Below are positions 17,864 to 27,339 of a stretch of 64,000 bases of DNA, in pieces (position 1 is the first letter of the stretch; each line of letters begins with the position of its first letter). Position numbers and translations under genes: made by a program. The notes under the pieces were generated by a model. That model made no database searches. It had not been told where the DNA came from and saw nothing but the letters and a program-made list of their open reading frames with translations. The stretch is from Clostridia bacterium (GTDB lineage Bacteria; Bacillota; Clostridia; Oscillospirales; Acutalibacteraceae), in the NCBI GenBank assembly GCA_017410195.1, contig JAFQRF010000015.1:95553-159552 (forward strand), given 5' to 3'.

Positions 17864-19669
17864 ATGAAAAAGTTAACAGCGATTTTATTAACAGCAGTTA
17901 TCGCACTCTCATGCGTTTCTCTTATGGGATACGCCAATGAAGCATCGGGACTTACCGATTTTTCGGTATCGGTTGCATTTGACGATGAAAAGCCTGAGGA
18001 TGCGGCAGAGAAAAAAACAAGCTGGTTTAACTCGGATGATGATTATTTTCTTTTTATCCCCACATCAATCGGCACAGGCGAGGTTACCGTTAACTTTGAG
18101 CCTGCAAATGCAGAAGTAAGCATTGACGGCGTTTCCGTTGAAAACGGCGGAACATTCAGCCTTGAAGGCAAGGATGAAATCAAGGTTAAATGCGGTGCTG
18201 CTGAGTATGAGGTTGATATTATTGCTGAATCAAAGGTTGCATCCGTGTTTATCGAAACCGATTCGGGTTCGCTTGACTATATTCACGAAGTAAAGGGCAA
18301 CGAAGAAGAGGGTAATATCAGTATCATCGGTGCTGACGGCGCAGAAGTTGAATATGCCGGCAGACTTGAAATCAAGGGCAGAGGCAACTCAACCTGGCAG
18401 ATGGAAAAGAAGCCTTATAATATCAAGCTTGACAGCAAGGAAAACCTTTTCGGTATGGGTAAAACAAAAAAGTGGAGCCTTATTGCAAATCACGGTGATG
18501 AATCGCTTATCAGAAATGCCCTTGCTTATCAGGCTGCCGAAAATGCAGGTATGCCTTATACTCCTCAGTTCACTCCCGTTGATGTTTATATCAACAATGA
18601 TTATATGGGTGCGTATATTCTTACAACGAGAATCGGTGTTGACGGCTCGAATGTTGATATCTATGACCTCGAAGGCGAAACGGAAGATGCAAACGAGGAA
18701 GATGTTGATTCCTATGCGCCGAACGGCCTTTACGGTACTTATGCAGGTCTTATAGAAGGCTCAAAGAAATGGTATGATATTCCGAATGATCCCGAAGAAA
18801 TTACCGGCGGCTATATTATCGAAATGGAGCTTGCAAACAGATATGCCGATGAAGCAAGCGGCTTTGTAACAACAAGAAGCCAGCCTTTTACCATGAAATC
18901 TCCCGAATTCCTCACAAAGGCACAGATAGATTATATCAGCGAATATTATCAGAGCTTTGAAGATGCTGTTTATGAAGGCAAGAGCATGGAAGAACTTAAC
19001 AAAATCTGTAACGTAGAGTCTCTTGCTCAGATGTATATTCTTAATGAATGGTGCTCAAATCAGGATTTCGGTCTGACCAGCACATATTTCTATAAGCCCG
19101 TCGGTGATACGCTCTATGCAGGTCCTGCATGGGATTTTGACATCGGCTTCGGTAATAATGACTCAAACCGCTACGGCAACGATTATACTGACCCGACCAA
19201 GTGGACAGCATGCTATAACAGAATGTACAGAAACACTGTTTTCGGTACTGCGGATATAGACGAGCAGCCCACAGTTTTTAATGTTCTTACAAAGAATGAA
19301 GATTTCGTGAAGGTTCTCGATCGCGTATGGGATGAATATTTCGGTGCCGCTCTTGATGAAACAATTACATGGATTTCTGACGAGTATACAAAAGAAATCA
19401 GAGGCTCGGCAATCGCAAATGCAATCCGTTGGAATGTTTTCGGAACAACAGACGTTGAAAAAATTGACGGCAGACTTGACAACATGTTTGTTAATGTTAT
19501 TGAGTTTGCGGACGTTAAAGCCGAAACTATGTCAAACGGAATTGATAAGGTTCAGAACAATGCTCCCGAAACAAATGCGGTTCTTAAGGTGCTTAAAGCA
19601 ATTCCTGTTGCTCTTAACAATGCGTTCGAAAAGCTCATAGTTGCTTTTGAACTTGTAAACAAAATATAA
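17864..19669 (+). CDS. Secreted CotH-kinase family protein
   Basis: 601 residues with a signal peptide (about 1-24, ending near GYANEA). A beta domain (about 30-130) precedes the CotH kinase domain, shown by LEIKGRGNSTWQ, KKPYNIKLDSKENLFGM and the metal-site segment AGPAWDFDIGFGNND. CotH kinases phosphorylate Ser residues of extracellular coat or surface proteins. The last 30 residues form a hydrophobic amphipathic tail (VLKAIPVALNNAFEKLIVAF). The ATG at 17864 after AAAGGAG is chosen over the longer frame, which overlaps the upstream gene. It sits in the glycosidase operon, with gaps of 40 and 15 bases. Confidence 0.88.
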   Translation: MKKLTAILLTAVIALSCVSLMGYANEASGLTDFSVSVAFDDEKPEDAAEKKTSWFNSDDDYFLFIPTSIGTGEVTVNFEPANAEVSIDGVSVENGGTFSLEGKDEIKVKCGAAEYEVDIIAESKVASVFIETDSGSLDYIHEVKGNEEEGNISIIGADGAEVEYAGRLEIKGRGNSTWQMEKKPYNIKLDSKENLFGMGKTKKWSLIANHGDESLIRNALAYQAAENAGMPYTPQFTPVDVYINNDYMGAYILTTRIGVDGSNVDIYDLEGETEDANEEDVDSYAPNGLYGTYAGLIEGSKKWYDIPNDPEEITGGYIIEMELANRYADEASGFVTTRSQPFTMKSPEFLTKAQIDYISEYYQSFEDAVYEGKSMEELNKICNVESLAQMYILNEWCSNQDFGLTSTYFYKPVGDTLYAGPAWDFDIGFGNNDSNRYGNDYTDPTKWTACYNRMYRNTVFGTADIDEQPTVFNVLTKNEDFVKVLDRVWDEYFGAALDETITWISDEYTKEIRGSAIANAIRWNVFGTTDVEKIDGRLDNMFVNVIEFADVKAETMSNGIDKVQNNAPETNAVLKVLKAIPVALNNAFEKLIVAFELVNKI

Positions 19670-19684
19670 AAAGGAAGAAATTAA

Positions 19685-21784
19685 ATGACCAAAAACGAAG
19701 CGAAAATCAAAGCAAAAGAACTTGTGTCAAAGATGACGGTTGAGGAGAAGATTTCTCAGCTTGTTTATAATGCAGCTGCAATTGAAAGACTCGGCATCAA
19801 AGAGTATAACTGGTGGAATGAGGGTGCGCATGGTGTTGCCCGTGCCGGCACGGCAACCGTTTTCCCTCATACAATCGCCATGGCGGCAACCTTTGATCCG
19901 GAACTTATTGAAACAATCGGTGATGTTGTTTCAACCGAGGGCAGAATAAAATATAATCAGCATGTAAAATATAACGACTATGATATTTTCAAGGGTCTCA
20001 CTTTCTGGGCGCCCAATATCAATATTTTCCGTGACCCCAGATGGGGCAGAGGTCAGGAAACCTTCGGCGAAGACCCCTATCTTTCGGCGACTCTCGGCTC
20101 GGCATTCATCAAAGGTGTTCAGGGTGACGGCGAATTTTTGAAGGCTGCCGCATGCTCAAAGCATTTTGCGGTTCATTCCGGTCCCGAAAAGACACGTCAC
20201 GGCTTTGATGCCAAGGCAAATCTCCATGATATGCATGAAACCTATCTCCCTGCATTTGAAAAAACCGTTGAATCGGGCGTTGTGGGTGTTATGGGTGCGT
20301 ATAACAGAACAAACGGCGAGCCTTGTTGTGCCCATTCATATCTCATCAAAGAAATTCTCAGAGGAAAATGGGGTTTTGACGGCTACGTTGTTTCCGACTG
20401 CGGCGCACTCAAAGATATTTATGCCGAGCATCACTTCACCGAAACAAAAGCAGAAGCGGCTGCTGTTTCGCTTAAAAGCACTTGTGACCTCAACTGCGGC
20501 GAAACATATTCCGCTCTTGTTGATGCATATGAGCAGGATTTGATTACCGAGGATGATGTTACCGCAGCAGCTGAAAGACTTTTTATGATTCGTTACCTTC
20601 TCGGCGAATTTGAAGAAACCAGACCCTATTCCGATATTCCGTTTACAAAGCTTGACTGCAAAGAACACAGAGCATTGAATCTCAAAGCTGCGGAGCAATG
20701 CCCCGTTCTTCTCAAAAACGAAAATTCCTATCTTCCCCTTGATAAAGAAACTTCAAAGAGAATTGCGGTTGTCGGTCCGAACTCTCTTTCCGTTACTGCT
20801 CTTGAGGGTAACTATAACGGTTATTCATCGGAATACATAACAGTTGCCGACGGTATCCGCAGAGTGTTTACAAATGCTGATATCAGCGTCGAAAAAGGTT
20901 CAAATTATTGCGACGAACAGTTGTGCCATTGGAGCGGATTCCAGAATATGCTCAGTGACGGCATTGCAACAGCCGCAGAAGCTGATATTACCGTTCTTGC
21001 ACTCGGACTTGACTGCTCAATCGAGGGCGAAGACACCGGCTTTGATAATGATTACACCGCATGTGGCGATAAGAGAACTCTTTATCTTCCCGCTACTCAG
21101 CAGAAGCTTGCGGAAGCTGTCTGTGATGTTTGTGAGAATGTTGTTGTTGTACTCATGTGCGGAAGTGCAGTTGACCTTGGTGAAAAGGTCAGAAATCACG
21201 CAAAGGCGATTGTTCATGCATGGTATCCCGGTGCATTCGGCGGTCTTGCAGTCGCAAATATTCTTGCAGGTGTTGCAAATCCCGGCGGAAAGCTGCCCGT
21301 AACAATCTATGACGGTGAGCATAATCTTCCCGATTTTGAAGATTATTCAATGCTTGGCAGGACCTACAGATATATTGAGGGCGATGCGCTTTATCCCTTC
21401 GGTTACGGCCTTTCATTCACAAGCTATGCTTATGAAAATGAAAAGATTGTTTCTGCGGATGAAAAGAGCGTTAAAATCAGCGTTGATGTTAAGAATACGG
21501 GAAACAGAGCGGGCATTGAAAGAGTTCAGGTTTATGCTTCGTTTACCGACAGCAGAACGGTTACTCCTCATTTTCAGCTTTGCGGAATAAAGGCTCTTGA
21601 GCTTGCTGTAGGCGAAACAAAAAATGTTCAGCTTGAAATTGACCGTTACTGGCTCAAGGCTGTTACCGATGACGGCGAAAGAGTTGACCCCGACGGAGAG
21701 CTTGTCCTTTATGTCGGCGGACATCAGCCCGATGCTGTCAGCGACAGACTTACGGGATATTCCTGCAAGAAGATTGAATTATAA
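19685..21784 (+). CDS. GH3 beta-glycosidase (beta-glucosidase/beta-xylosidase type)
   Basis: 699 residues. The N-terminal barrel contains FWAPNINIFRDPRWGRGQETFGEDP and the nucleophile Asp238 in VVSDCGAL; the alpha/beta sandwich (about 345-560) and a C-terminal fibronectin-III-like domain follow. The sequence is of the kind that groups with beta-xylosidases and arabinofuranosidases as well as beta-glucosidases, so the sugar specificity is open. No signal peptide. Last gene of the 13-21.8 kb operon; AAAAGGAAG precedes the ATG. Confidence 0.92.
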   Translation: MTKNEAKIKAKELVSKMTVEEKISQLVYNAAAIERLGIKEYNWWNEGAHGVARAGTATVFPHTIAMAATFDPELIETIGDVVSTEGRIKYNQHVKYNDYDIFKGLTFWAPNINIFRDPRWGRGQETFGEDPYLSATLGSAFIKGVQGDGEFLKAAACSKHFAVHSGPEKTRHGFDAKANLHDMHETYLPAFEKTVESGVVGVMGAYNRTNGEPCCAHSYLIKEILRGKWGFDGYVVSDCGALKDIYAEHHFTETKAEAAAVSLKSTCDLNCGETYSALVDAYEQDLITEDDVTAAAERLFMIRYLLGEFEETRPYSDIPFTKLDCKEHRALNLKAAEQCPVLLKNENSYLPLDKETSKRIAVVGPNSLSVTALEGNYNGYSSEYITVADGIRRVFTNADISVEKGSNYCDEQLCHWSGFQNMLSDGIATAAEADITVLALGLDCSIEGEDTGFDNDYTACGDKRTLYLPATQQKLAEAVCDVCENVVVVLMCGSAVDLGEKVRNHAKAIVHAWYPGAFGGLAVANILAGVANPGGKLPVTIYDGEHNLPDFEDYSMLGRTYRYIEGDALYPFGYGLSFTSYAYENEKIVSADEKSVKISVDVKNTGNRAGIERVQVYASFTDSRTVTPHFQLCGIKALELAVGETKNVQLEIDRYWLKAVTDDGERVDPDGELVLYVGGHQPDAVSDRLTGYSCKKIEL

Positions 21785-21803
21785 TATCAAATGAAAAGCT
21801 TAT

Positions 21804-21831
21804 AAGGGTGTCCTTTGGGATGCCCTCTTTT
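21804..21831 (+). terminator. Terminator after GH3 gene
   Basis: AGGGTGTCC pairs with GGATGCCCT across a TTTG loop, with a TG/TG interior mismatch, followed by CTTTT. It lies just before the T-box promoter. Confidence 0.55.
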
Positions 21832-21859
21832 CATGCCGTAAATTTTGTTCAAAAAATTG

Positions 21860-21888
21860 TTGACAAATCAAATTCTTAGTGTTATTAT
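21860..21888 (+). promoter_or_regulatory. Promoter of the T-box leader
   Basis: Consensus TTGACA (21860-21865), 17-base spacer, TATTAT (21883-21888). Transcription should start near 21895, at the foot of T-box Stem I. Confidence 0.85.
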
Positions 21889-21895
21889 GTATCTC

Positions 21896-22163
21896 AAGAA
21901 AAGCTATGACGAAGAAGGCAGAGTTGCAAGGCTTTCAGAGAGGCGGCGTATGGTGCGAGCCGTCAGCGGAACAATTCAGTGCTATCCCTTCCGAGCAGAA
22001 GCTCCGAAAATTTTTTATGAGTAGACAGCTTCCGTAATCGCTGCGTTAAAGCGTAGGGCTTGTTGGAGTCCGTTGAGCGGCACGAAAGTGCAATTTGAGT
22101 GGTACCGCGGGTTAAGATTTTACTCGTCTCAAAGCAATTAATCTTGCTTTGGGGCGTTTTTTT
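21896..22163 (+). promoter_or_regulatory. T-box riboswitch leader, predicted Ala (GCU) specifier
   Basis: The T-box motif GAGTGGTACCGCGG is at 22097-22110. Terminator arms 22125-22137 and 22144-22156 form 13 pairs and are followed by a T-run. The competing antiterminator pairs TTGAG (22095-22099) with CTCAA (22128-22132), so the two folds exclude each other. Stem I shows an AGAGAG distal segment and ATGGTGCGAG (21937-21960). GAAGG/CCCTTC and AGTTG/CAATT helices enclose a specifier loop CAGTGCTAT; GCT (21981-21983), followed by A, best fits the specifier position. The TGGT bulge expects discriminator A, which agrees with tRNA-Ala. The T-box call is firm; the amino acid is my reading. Confidence 0.9.
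22125..22163 (+). terminator. T-box intrinsic terminator
   Basis: CGTCTCAAAGCAA pairs with TTGCTTTGGGGCG, then TTTTTTTA. It forms when the tRNA is charged and stops transcription before the ligase gene. Confidence 0.88.
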
Positions 22164-22191
22164 ATTTCTCAAAGCGAAAGGAGAGAATTTT

Positions 22192-24510
22192 ATGATAACA
22201 TTCGGTCAGGGTTCAGTCGAAAACAAAATAATGGAGGTTGCTCAGCGAATTATTGCTCTTCGTCTGGATATGGGTCTTACCCAGGGCGAAATGGCATCAA
22301 AAATCGGTATGAGCGAAGAAGAATACTGCTTCTATGAATCGGGAAGCAGAGATTTCAGCTTTACTTTCATTTATAATTTTGCTCAGGTATGCGGCGTTGA
22401 AATCACCGATATCATGGAGGGCAGCAGCCCCAGTCTTACCGAGTATACTCTCACAAGAAAAGGCGAGGGAATGCCTATAACAAGAAGAGAAGGCTTTGTT
22501 TACAACCGTCTTGCTCCATTCTTCAAGAATAAAATTGCAGAGCCGTTCAGAGTTGTTATTCCTTATTCGGAGGAGGCTCTCAATCCTCCCTATCATTGTG
22601 TTTCTCACGCAGGTCAGGAGATAAATATTGTTACAAAAGGTACTCTCAAGGTTATTATCGGTGACAGAACGGAAACTCTCAATGAGGGTGACTGCATTTA
22701 TTTCGATTCTTCCGTGCCTCATAACGAAATGGCTGTCGGTGGCAAGGAATGCGAATTCTATGCAATCGTTATTTCTCCCGACGGTTCATCCGAAATGAGC
22801 GACTGTGTTGAAGAAATCAAAACTCCCAGTATAACAAACGTTGACCTTGCAAATCTCCAGAATCCCGTTTACGAGAAGTTTATTGAAACAACTCTTGATG
22901 AAAACGGCGTTCTTAACGGAATCAAATTCAAGAATGACGATAAATTTAACTTTGCGTTTGATGTTGTTGACGAGCTTGCAAAGAAGAGTCCTGATAAAAC
23001 AGCAATGCTCCACATTGAGAATGACGGAACCGAAAGACGTTTTACCTTCAGCGATATGAGCCGTCATTCAAATATGACTGCCAACTATTTCCGCTCGCTC
23101 GGCATCAAGAAGGGCGACAGAGTTATGCTTGTTCTCAAGCGTCACTACCAGTTCTGGTTCTCAATTCTTGCGCTTCATAAGATAGGCGCAATCGTTGTTC
23201 CCGCAACAAACCAGCTTGTCGAGCATGACTTTGAGTATCGCTTCAATGCAGGTCAGATAAGCGCAATTGTCTGCACTGCAGACGGTGACGTTGCACATCA
23301 GGTAGAGCTTGCAGCAGAAAAATGTGATGTTCTTAAGACGAAAATCATTGCCCACGGCAAGCGTGACGGCTGGAGAAGCTTTGATGAAGAATACTGCCAG
23401 TTCAGTGATATTTTTGAAAAACCTTCTGCAGAGGAAGGCGCATTCGGCTATGACCCGATGCTCATGTTCTTCACCTCAGGCACAACAGGCTATCCCAAAA
23501 TCGCAATGCACAGCCACAGATATCCCCTCGGACACTTTATTACCGCAAAATATTGGCACAATGTTGACCCCAACGGTTTACATTTCACAATCTCCGATAC
23601 CGGCTGGGGCAAGGCACTCTGGGGCAAGCTTTACGGTCAGTGGCTTTGTGAAGCGGGTGTGTTCACCTACGACTTTGACCGTTTTGTCGCTGATGATATT
23701 CTCAAGCTTATCGGTAAGCATAAGATAACAACCTTCTGCGCTCCTCCCACAATGTACCGTTTCTTTATCAAGGAAGACCTTGAAAAATATGACCTCAAGT
23801 CAATCAAATATGCAACAACTGCCGGTGAAGCACTTAACCCCGAAGTGTTCCAGCAGTTCCTTAAGGCAACAGGTATCCGTCTTATGGAAGGCTTTGGTCA
23901 GACCGAAACAACCCTTGCAATCGGCAACTTTGTCGGTTCGTCAATAAAGGTTGGTTCAATGGGCAAGCCCAGCCCGCTCTTTGATGTTGATCTCATTACA
24001 AACGAGGGAACAGTCGCTAAGGTCGGCGAGGTCGGTGAAATCGTAGTCAGAACGGAAGCGGGATCACCCTGCGGTCTCTTCATGGAATATTACCGTGATG
24101 AAGAAAAGACTAAGGAAGCCTGGCACGATGATATTTATCATACAGGCGACACAGCATGGCGCGATGAAGACGGCTTCTTCTGGTATGTCGGTCGTGTTGA
24201 CGATCTTATCAAGTCGTCGGGCTACCGTATCGGACCCTTCGAGATTGAAAGTGTTATCATGGAGCTTCCATATGTCCTTGAATGTGCCGTTTCAGCTGCA
24301 CCCGATGAAATCAGAGGTCAGGTTGTCAAGGCTGATATCGTTCTCACCAAGGGAACGGAAAAGACCGATGCTCTCAAGAAGGAAATCCAGAAATATGTCA
24401 AGGAGCGCACCGCTCCCTATAAATATCCCAGAATCGTTGAATTCAGGGATGACTTACCCAAGACCATCAGCGGAAAAATCCGCCGTGTTGACCTGAGAGC
24501 AGGAAAATAA
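22192..24510 (+). CDS. XRE HTH-cupin-acyl-CoA synthetase fusion
   Basis: 772 residues in three parts. Residues about 10-70 are an XRE-type helix-turn-helix (LRLDMGLTQGEMASKIGMSE). Residues about 110-200 are a cupin (HAGQEINIVTKGTLKVIIGD, then GDCIYFDSSVPHNE). Residues about 225-772 are an AMP-forming ligase closest in look to medium-chain acyl-CoA synthetases: P-loop FFTSGTTGYPK, GEALNP, GFGQTET, the hinge GRVDDLIKSSGYRIGP and the C-terminal catalytic Lys in PKTISGKIRR. It would activate a carboxylic acid with ATP and CoA. The start at 22192 follows AAAGGAGAG; the upstream frame runs into the T-box. Substrate unknown; DNA binding is inferred only. Confidence 0.88.
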   Translation: MITFGQGSVENKIMEVAQRIIALRLDMGLTQGEMASKIGMSEEEYCFYESGSRDFSFTFIYNFAQVCGVEITDIMEGSSPSLTEYTLTRKGEGMPITRREGFVYNRLAPFFKNKIAEPFRVVIPYSEEALNPPYHCVSHAGQEINIVTKGTLKVIIGDRTETLNEGDCIYFDSSVPHNEMAVGGKECEFYAIVISPDGSSEMSDCVEEIKTPSITNVDLANLQNPVYEKFIETTLDENGVLNGIKFKNDDKFNFAFDVVDELAKKSPDKTAMLHIENDGTERRFTFSDMSRHSNMTANYFRSLGIKKGDRVMLVLKRHYQFWFSILALHKIGAIVVPATNQLVEHDFEYRFNAGQISAIVCTADGDVAHQVELAAEKCDVLKTKIIAHGKRDGWRSFDEEYCQFSDIFEKPSAEEGAFGYDPMLMFFTSGTTGYPKIAMHSHRYPLGHFITAKYWHNVDPNGLHFTISDTGWGKALWGKLYGQWLCEAGVFTYDFDRFVADDILKLIGKHKITTFCAPPTMYRFFIKEDLEKYDLKSIKYATTAGEALNPEVFQQFLKATGIRLMEGFGQTETTLAIGNFVGSSIKVGSMGKPSPLFDVDLITNEGTVAKVGEVGEIVVRTEAGSPCGLFMEYYRDEEKTKEAWHDDIYHTGDTAWRDEDGFFWYVGRVDDLIKSSGYRIGPFEIESVIMELPYVLECAVSAAPDEIRGQVVKADIVLTKGTEKTDALKKEIQKYVKERTAPYKYPRIVEFRDDLPKTISGKIRRVDLRAGK

Positions 24511-24521
24511 TAATATAAATA

Positions 24522-24569
24522 CCCCGTAAATTTTCGATAAAACCTGAAAATTTACGGGGATGATTTTTT
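24522..24569. terminator. Terminator after the ligase gene
   Basis: CCCCGTAAATTTTC pairs with GAAAATTTACGGGG (24522-24559), followed by a T-run. It ends the T-box transcript before the transporter gene. Confidence 0.85.
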
Positions 24570-24619
24570 TATAGACCAAAGCACAATTTTATTCGTCTTA
24601 TTGTTGTGAGGTGATAACA

Positions 24620-26062
24620 ATGAAGACGGATATGCAGAAAGATAACCGACGCTACGTCGGAACAAAAGAAACGGTTGCGTATATTCTTGATGACATAGCT
24701 CAGAGCTTCAATATTGATACATACAGAGATTATTATATTACCAATATTCTTAAAATCGGTCTGAGTTTTCAGAAAACAACGGTTTTCATTATGGGAATCT
24801 GGGATATAATAAATGATTTGCTTGTTGCATCAATTGTGGATAAAACCAGAACACGTTGGGGCAAATTTAAGCCGTGGCTTATGGTTTATGCTGTTCCGGG
24901 TGTTACAATCAGTGTTATTTTCTGGCTGCTTCCCAATTTTTTTGCCGGCAGCGGACTTTTATATGCCCCGAAGCTTGCGGCGTATCTGGTTTTGCAGCTT
25001 TTGTATGATCTCGCACATACGATTATAACTATCGCAAGAACAGGTATGACTGCGACAATAACCCCGAATGTTTCAGAGAGAGCCTCATTGATAACAAAAG
25101 CAAATCTTCTTTCCGGATTTGTTGAAAGTGCGCCGAAAATCGTTATGGGAGCGCTTATGGATATGGTTGATTGGGGCGTTCTTAAAGTAGAAATATCATC
25201 GGTGTATGTTTTTGTTGGTGTTTTGGTAACGGTTGTTTCGGGTATTCTCGCTTTTGTTTACGCTCTTGTTGCGAAAGAAAGAGTTATGCAGACCGAAGAG
25301 AAACCGAATGTCAAAAACAGCTTCAAGGCAATTTTAAATAACAAGCCTCTTTTGCTGATAGTTCTTTCGGAATTTCTCGGTGCTTTCAGTATAGGCGGTG
25401 ACATGAGTCTTTACTACAGAGATGTTCTCAAATTATCTTCAATGGCAACGATAGTCGGAATTCCGGGTGCGGTTGTTTCACCGTTGAGCTATTCTTATGT
25501 TGGTTGGGCAAGAAAAAGATTTTCAACGAAGCTGCTTTGGATTGCAGGGTCACACGTTGATAATGTGCTGCTTACGGGTGTATTTATTGTCGGTTGCTTT
25601 AATAAAAACTATAAAAAGCTCGGAGCCATGATTCCTGCGTGGATGATAAGAGAAACCGTATGGATGATGTTTTACGGAATAAAGAAGGTTGTCCCGACTG
25701 AGATGAGAAACGAAGCGATTGACTACGGTGAATGGAAGAACGGATACCGCAGTGAGGGTATGACAGGAGCGACACAGGAAATTTCCGCAAAGCTTATAAG
25801 AACCTTCAAAGAAACGCTGAAAACAAGCATACTATCAAAAATAGGCTATGTTCAGGGTGCAGAGGCAGGAACTCAAAGCGAAAAAACCGAATTCGCACTT
25901 TTTGCTATGTGTACGATAGTTCCGATTGTTACGGGAATTCTCAGTATTGTTCCCAAGCTTTTCTATAACCTGAGCGGTGAGAAGCTCGAGAGAATGTATG
26001 AAGAGCTTAATGAGCGCCGCAGGCTTGTTGCGTGTCAGACAGAAGAAATTGAACAAATATAA
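24620..26062 (+). CDS. GPH-family (MelB-like) sugar:cation symporter
   Basis: 480 residues with about 11-12 membrane segments. The GPH loop DKTRTRWGKFKPWL is at about residues 75-88, and DYGEWKNGYRSEGMTGA in the second half matches the family. It would import a glycoside or oligosaccharide with Na+ or H+. The ATG at 24620 follows GAGGTG. It is a clear paralogue of the transporter at 61.5-63.1 kb, sharing the N-terminal block RRYxGxKE..Y.L.D....FNID. Substrate unknown; the nearest upstream gene is the acyl-CoA ligase. Confidence 0.85.
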   Translation: MKTDMQKDNRRYVGTKETVAYILDDIAQSFNIDTYRDYYITNILKIGLSFQKTTVFIMGIWDIINDLLVASIVDKTRTRWGKFKPWLMVYAVPGVTISVIFWLLPNFFAGSGLLYAPKLAAYLVLQLLYDLAHTIITIARTGMTATITPNVSERASLITKANLLSGFVESAPKIVMGALMDMVDWGVLKVEISSVYVFVGVLVTVVSGILAFVYALVAKERVMQTEEKPNVKNSFKAILNNKPLLLIVLSEFLGAFSIGGDMSLYYRDVLKLSSMATIVGIPGAVVSPLSYSYVGWARKRFSTKLLWIAGSHVDNVLLTGVFIVGCFNKNYKKLGAMIPAWMIRETVWMMFYGIKKVVPTEMRNEAIDYGEWKNGYRSEGMTGATQEISAKLIRTFKETLKTSILSKIGYVQGAEAGTQSEKTEFALFAMCTIVPIVTGILSIVPKLFYNLSGEKLERMYEELNERRRLVACQTEEIEQI

Positions 26063-26069
26063 TAATAAT

Positions 26070-26107
26070 CCCCCGTGAATTTTTATGCAACGAAAAACTC
26101 ACGGGGG
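26070..26107. terminator. Bidirectional terminator
   Basis: CCCCCGTGA pairs with TCACGGGGG around an AT-rich loop. It separates the convergent transporter and DUF3798 genes. Confidence 0.7.
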
Positions 26108-26120
26108 ATATCGTTTGGAT

Positions 26121-27323
26121 TTATTTAATTATTTCAAATCCTTCGCAGTATGCTGCAAAAACATTTGTGAGATCAGTGCTGTAGGGAACAACGGTGAAGT
26201 TCTTGTTGTCCGCTGCATTTTCAGCTCTTGCAACTGTGGCGCCTGCCATGGTTTCAGCGGTCATTGTACCGTTGAGAATGTCAAATGCGCAATGGAGAGC
26301 GCTCTTGAGGAGTGTTGCTGCAAGAGGGAATTTGTATGTTGCGATTCTTGCCTTGCCCTGAGTATCTGCACCTGCCGAGCCTTTAACATTTTCAATGTAT
26401 TTATCAACATCCGAAATCTTTTCGGGCATTGCGATTTCATAAACCTCGCCGAGACCGTTATATGCGGTGGGGAAGGAGGGGCATGTGTAAATAAGACCCT
26501 TTGAATTTGCAACTTCAATGAGAGCGGGCTGAACCGAGCTGTCTGTTGAGAAAAGAGCTACATCTGCGCCTTCAATATCGCCGTTATTATAAAGTCTTGC
26601 AACGGCTTCCTTGATATACTGGCGTGAACCCTTGATGCCTGATGAGTAGATGGGGTCAACGGAGTTTTCGTAAATATAAGTGATTCCAGCCTCATCGCAA
26701 GCGGTTTTGATTGCGCCGTTAGCGTTCATAAGAAGAGGATTTTCGTTTATGTGGCGGTTGATTGAGAAAACAACAAAGTACTTTGCACCCTGTTCTTTTG
26801 CTGTTGCAACGATATCCTTTGCAGCTTTTGCCCAGTCAGCGCAGAAAACGAGATTTGCAGCGGCGGAAATCTTTTCAACCGATTCCTCAGGCTCAACACA
26901 AACTGTAACAATATTGGGGTTCTTTGCCTTTGCGGCGCTGATTGCGTTTGAAGTGAACTGTGTTGCTCTTGCGTAGATGATTGCGCCGATTTCGGGATCC
27001 GATGCAAGCTCTTCGGAGATGGTCATGATTTCGGGGTTGCCTGCTTTAAGAATACGGCTGTCAGCATATTCTTTGATAACAACTTTATCGGGGTATTCTT
27101 TTGCAAGCTCGGCAGCAGCTCGATAGTCTTCGGGATATTGTGCTTCGGGAGCAACAAGAACTGCAACCTTTTTTTCGGAAGCAACAATTTTTCCTACATC
27201 TGAGCCGGTTGCTTTCTGACCGTCATCTTTACATGCGGCAAGACCAAAAACAAGAACGAATGCAAGCATTGCTGCTATGATTCTTTTAATGACGGATGAT
27301 TTGATTTTTGTTGAGTGATTCAT
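26121..27323 (-). CDS. DUF3798-type substrate-binding-like lipoprotein
   Basis: 400 residues. Signal peptide with lipobox GLAAC (Cys31). The mature part resembles DUF3798 proteins, which look like type I periplasmic-binding folds: KKVAVLVAPEAQYPEDYRAA, EIGAIIYARATQFTSNAI, ADVALFSTDSSVQPALIE. The ligand is unknown and no ABC permease or ATPase is nearby. The ATG at 27323 after AAGAGG is chosen; the longer frame overlaps the upstream regulator gene. Translationally next to the WYL-type regulator (16-base gap), which may control it. Confidence 0.75.
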   Translation of the reverse strand: MNHSTKIKSSVIKRIIAAMLAFVLVFGLAACKDDGQKATGSDVGKIVASEKKVAVLVAPEAQYPEDYRAAAELAKEYPDKVVIKEYADSRILKAGNPEIMTISEELASDPEIGAIIYARATQFTSNAISAAKAKNPNIVTVCVEPEESVEKISAAANLVFCADWAKAAKDIVATAKEQGAKYFVVFSINRHINENPLLMNANGAIKTACDEAGITYIYENSVDPIYSSGIKGSRQYIKEAVARLYNNGDIEGADVALFSTDSSVQPALIEVANSKGLIYTCPSFPTAYNGLGEVYEIAMPEKISDVDKYIENVKGSAGADTQGKARIATYKFPLAATLLKSALHCAFDILNGTMTAETMAGATVARAENAADNKNFTVVPYSTDLTNVFAAYCEGFEIIK

Positions 27324-27339
27324 AAAAATACCTCTTAAC

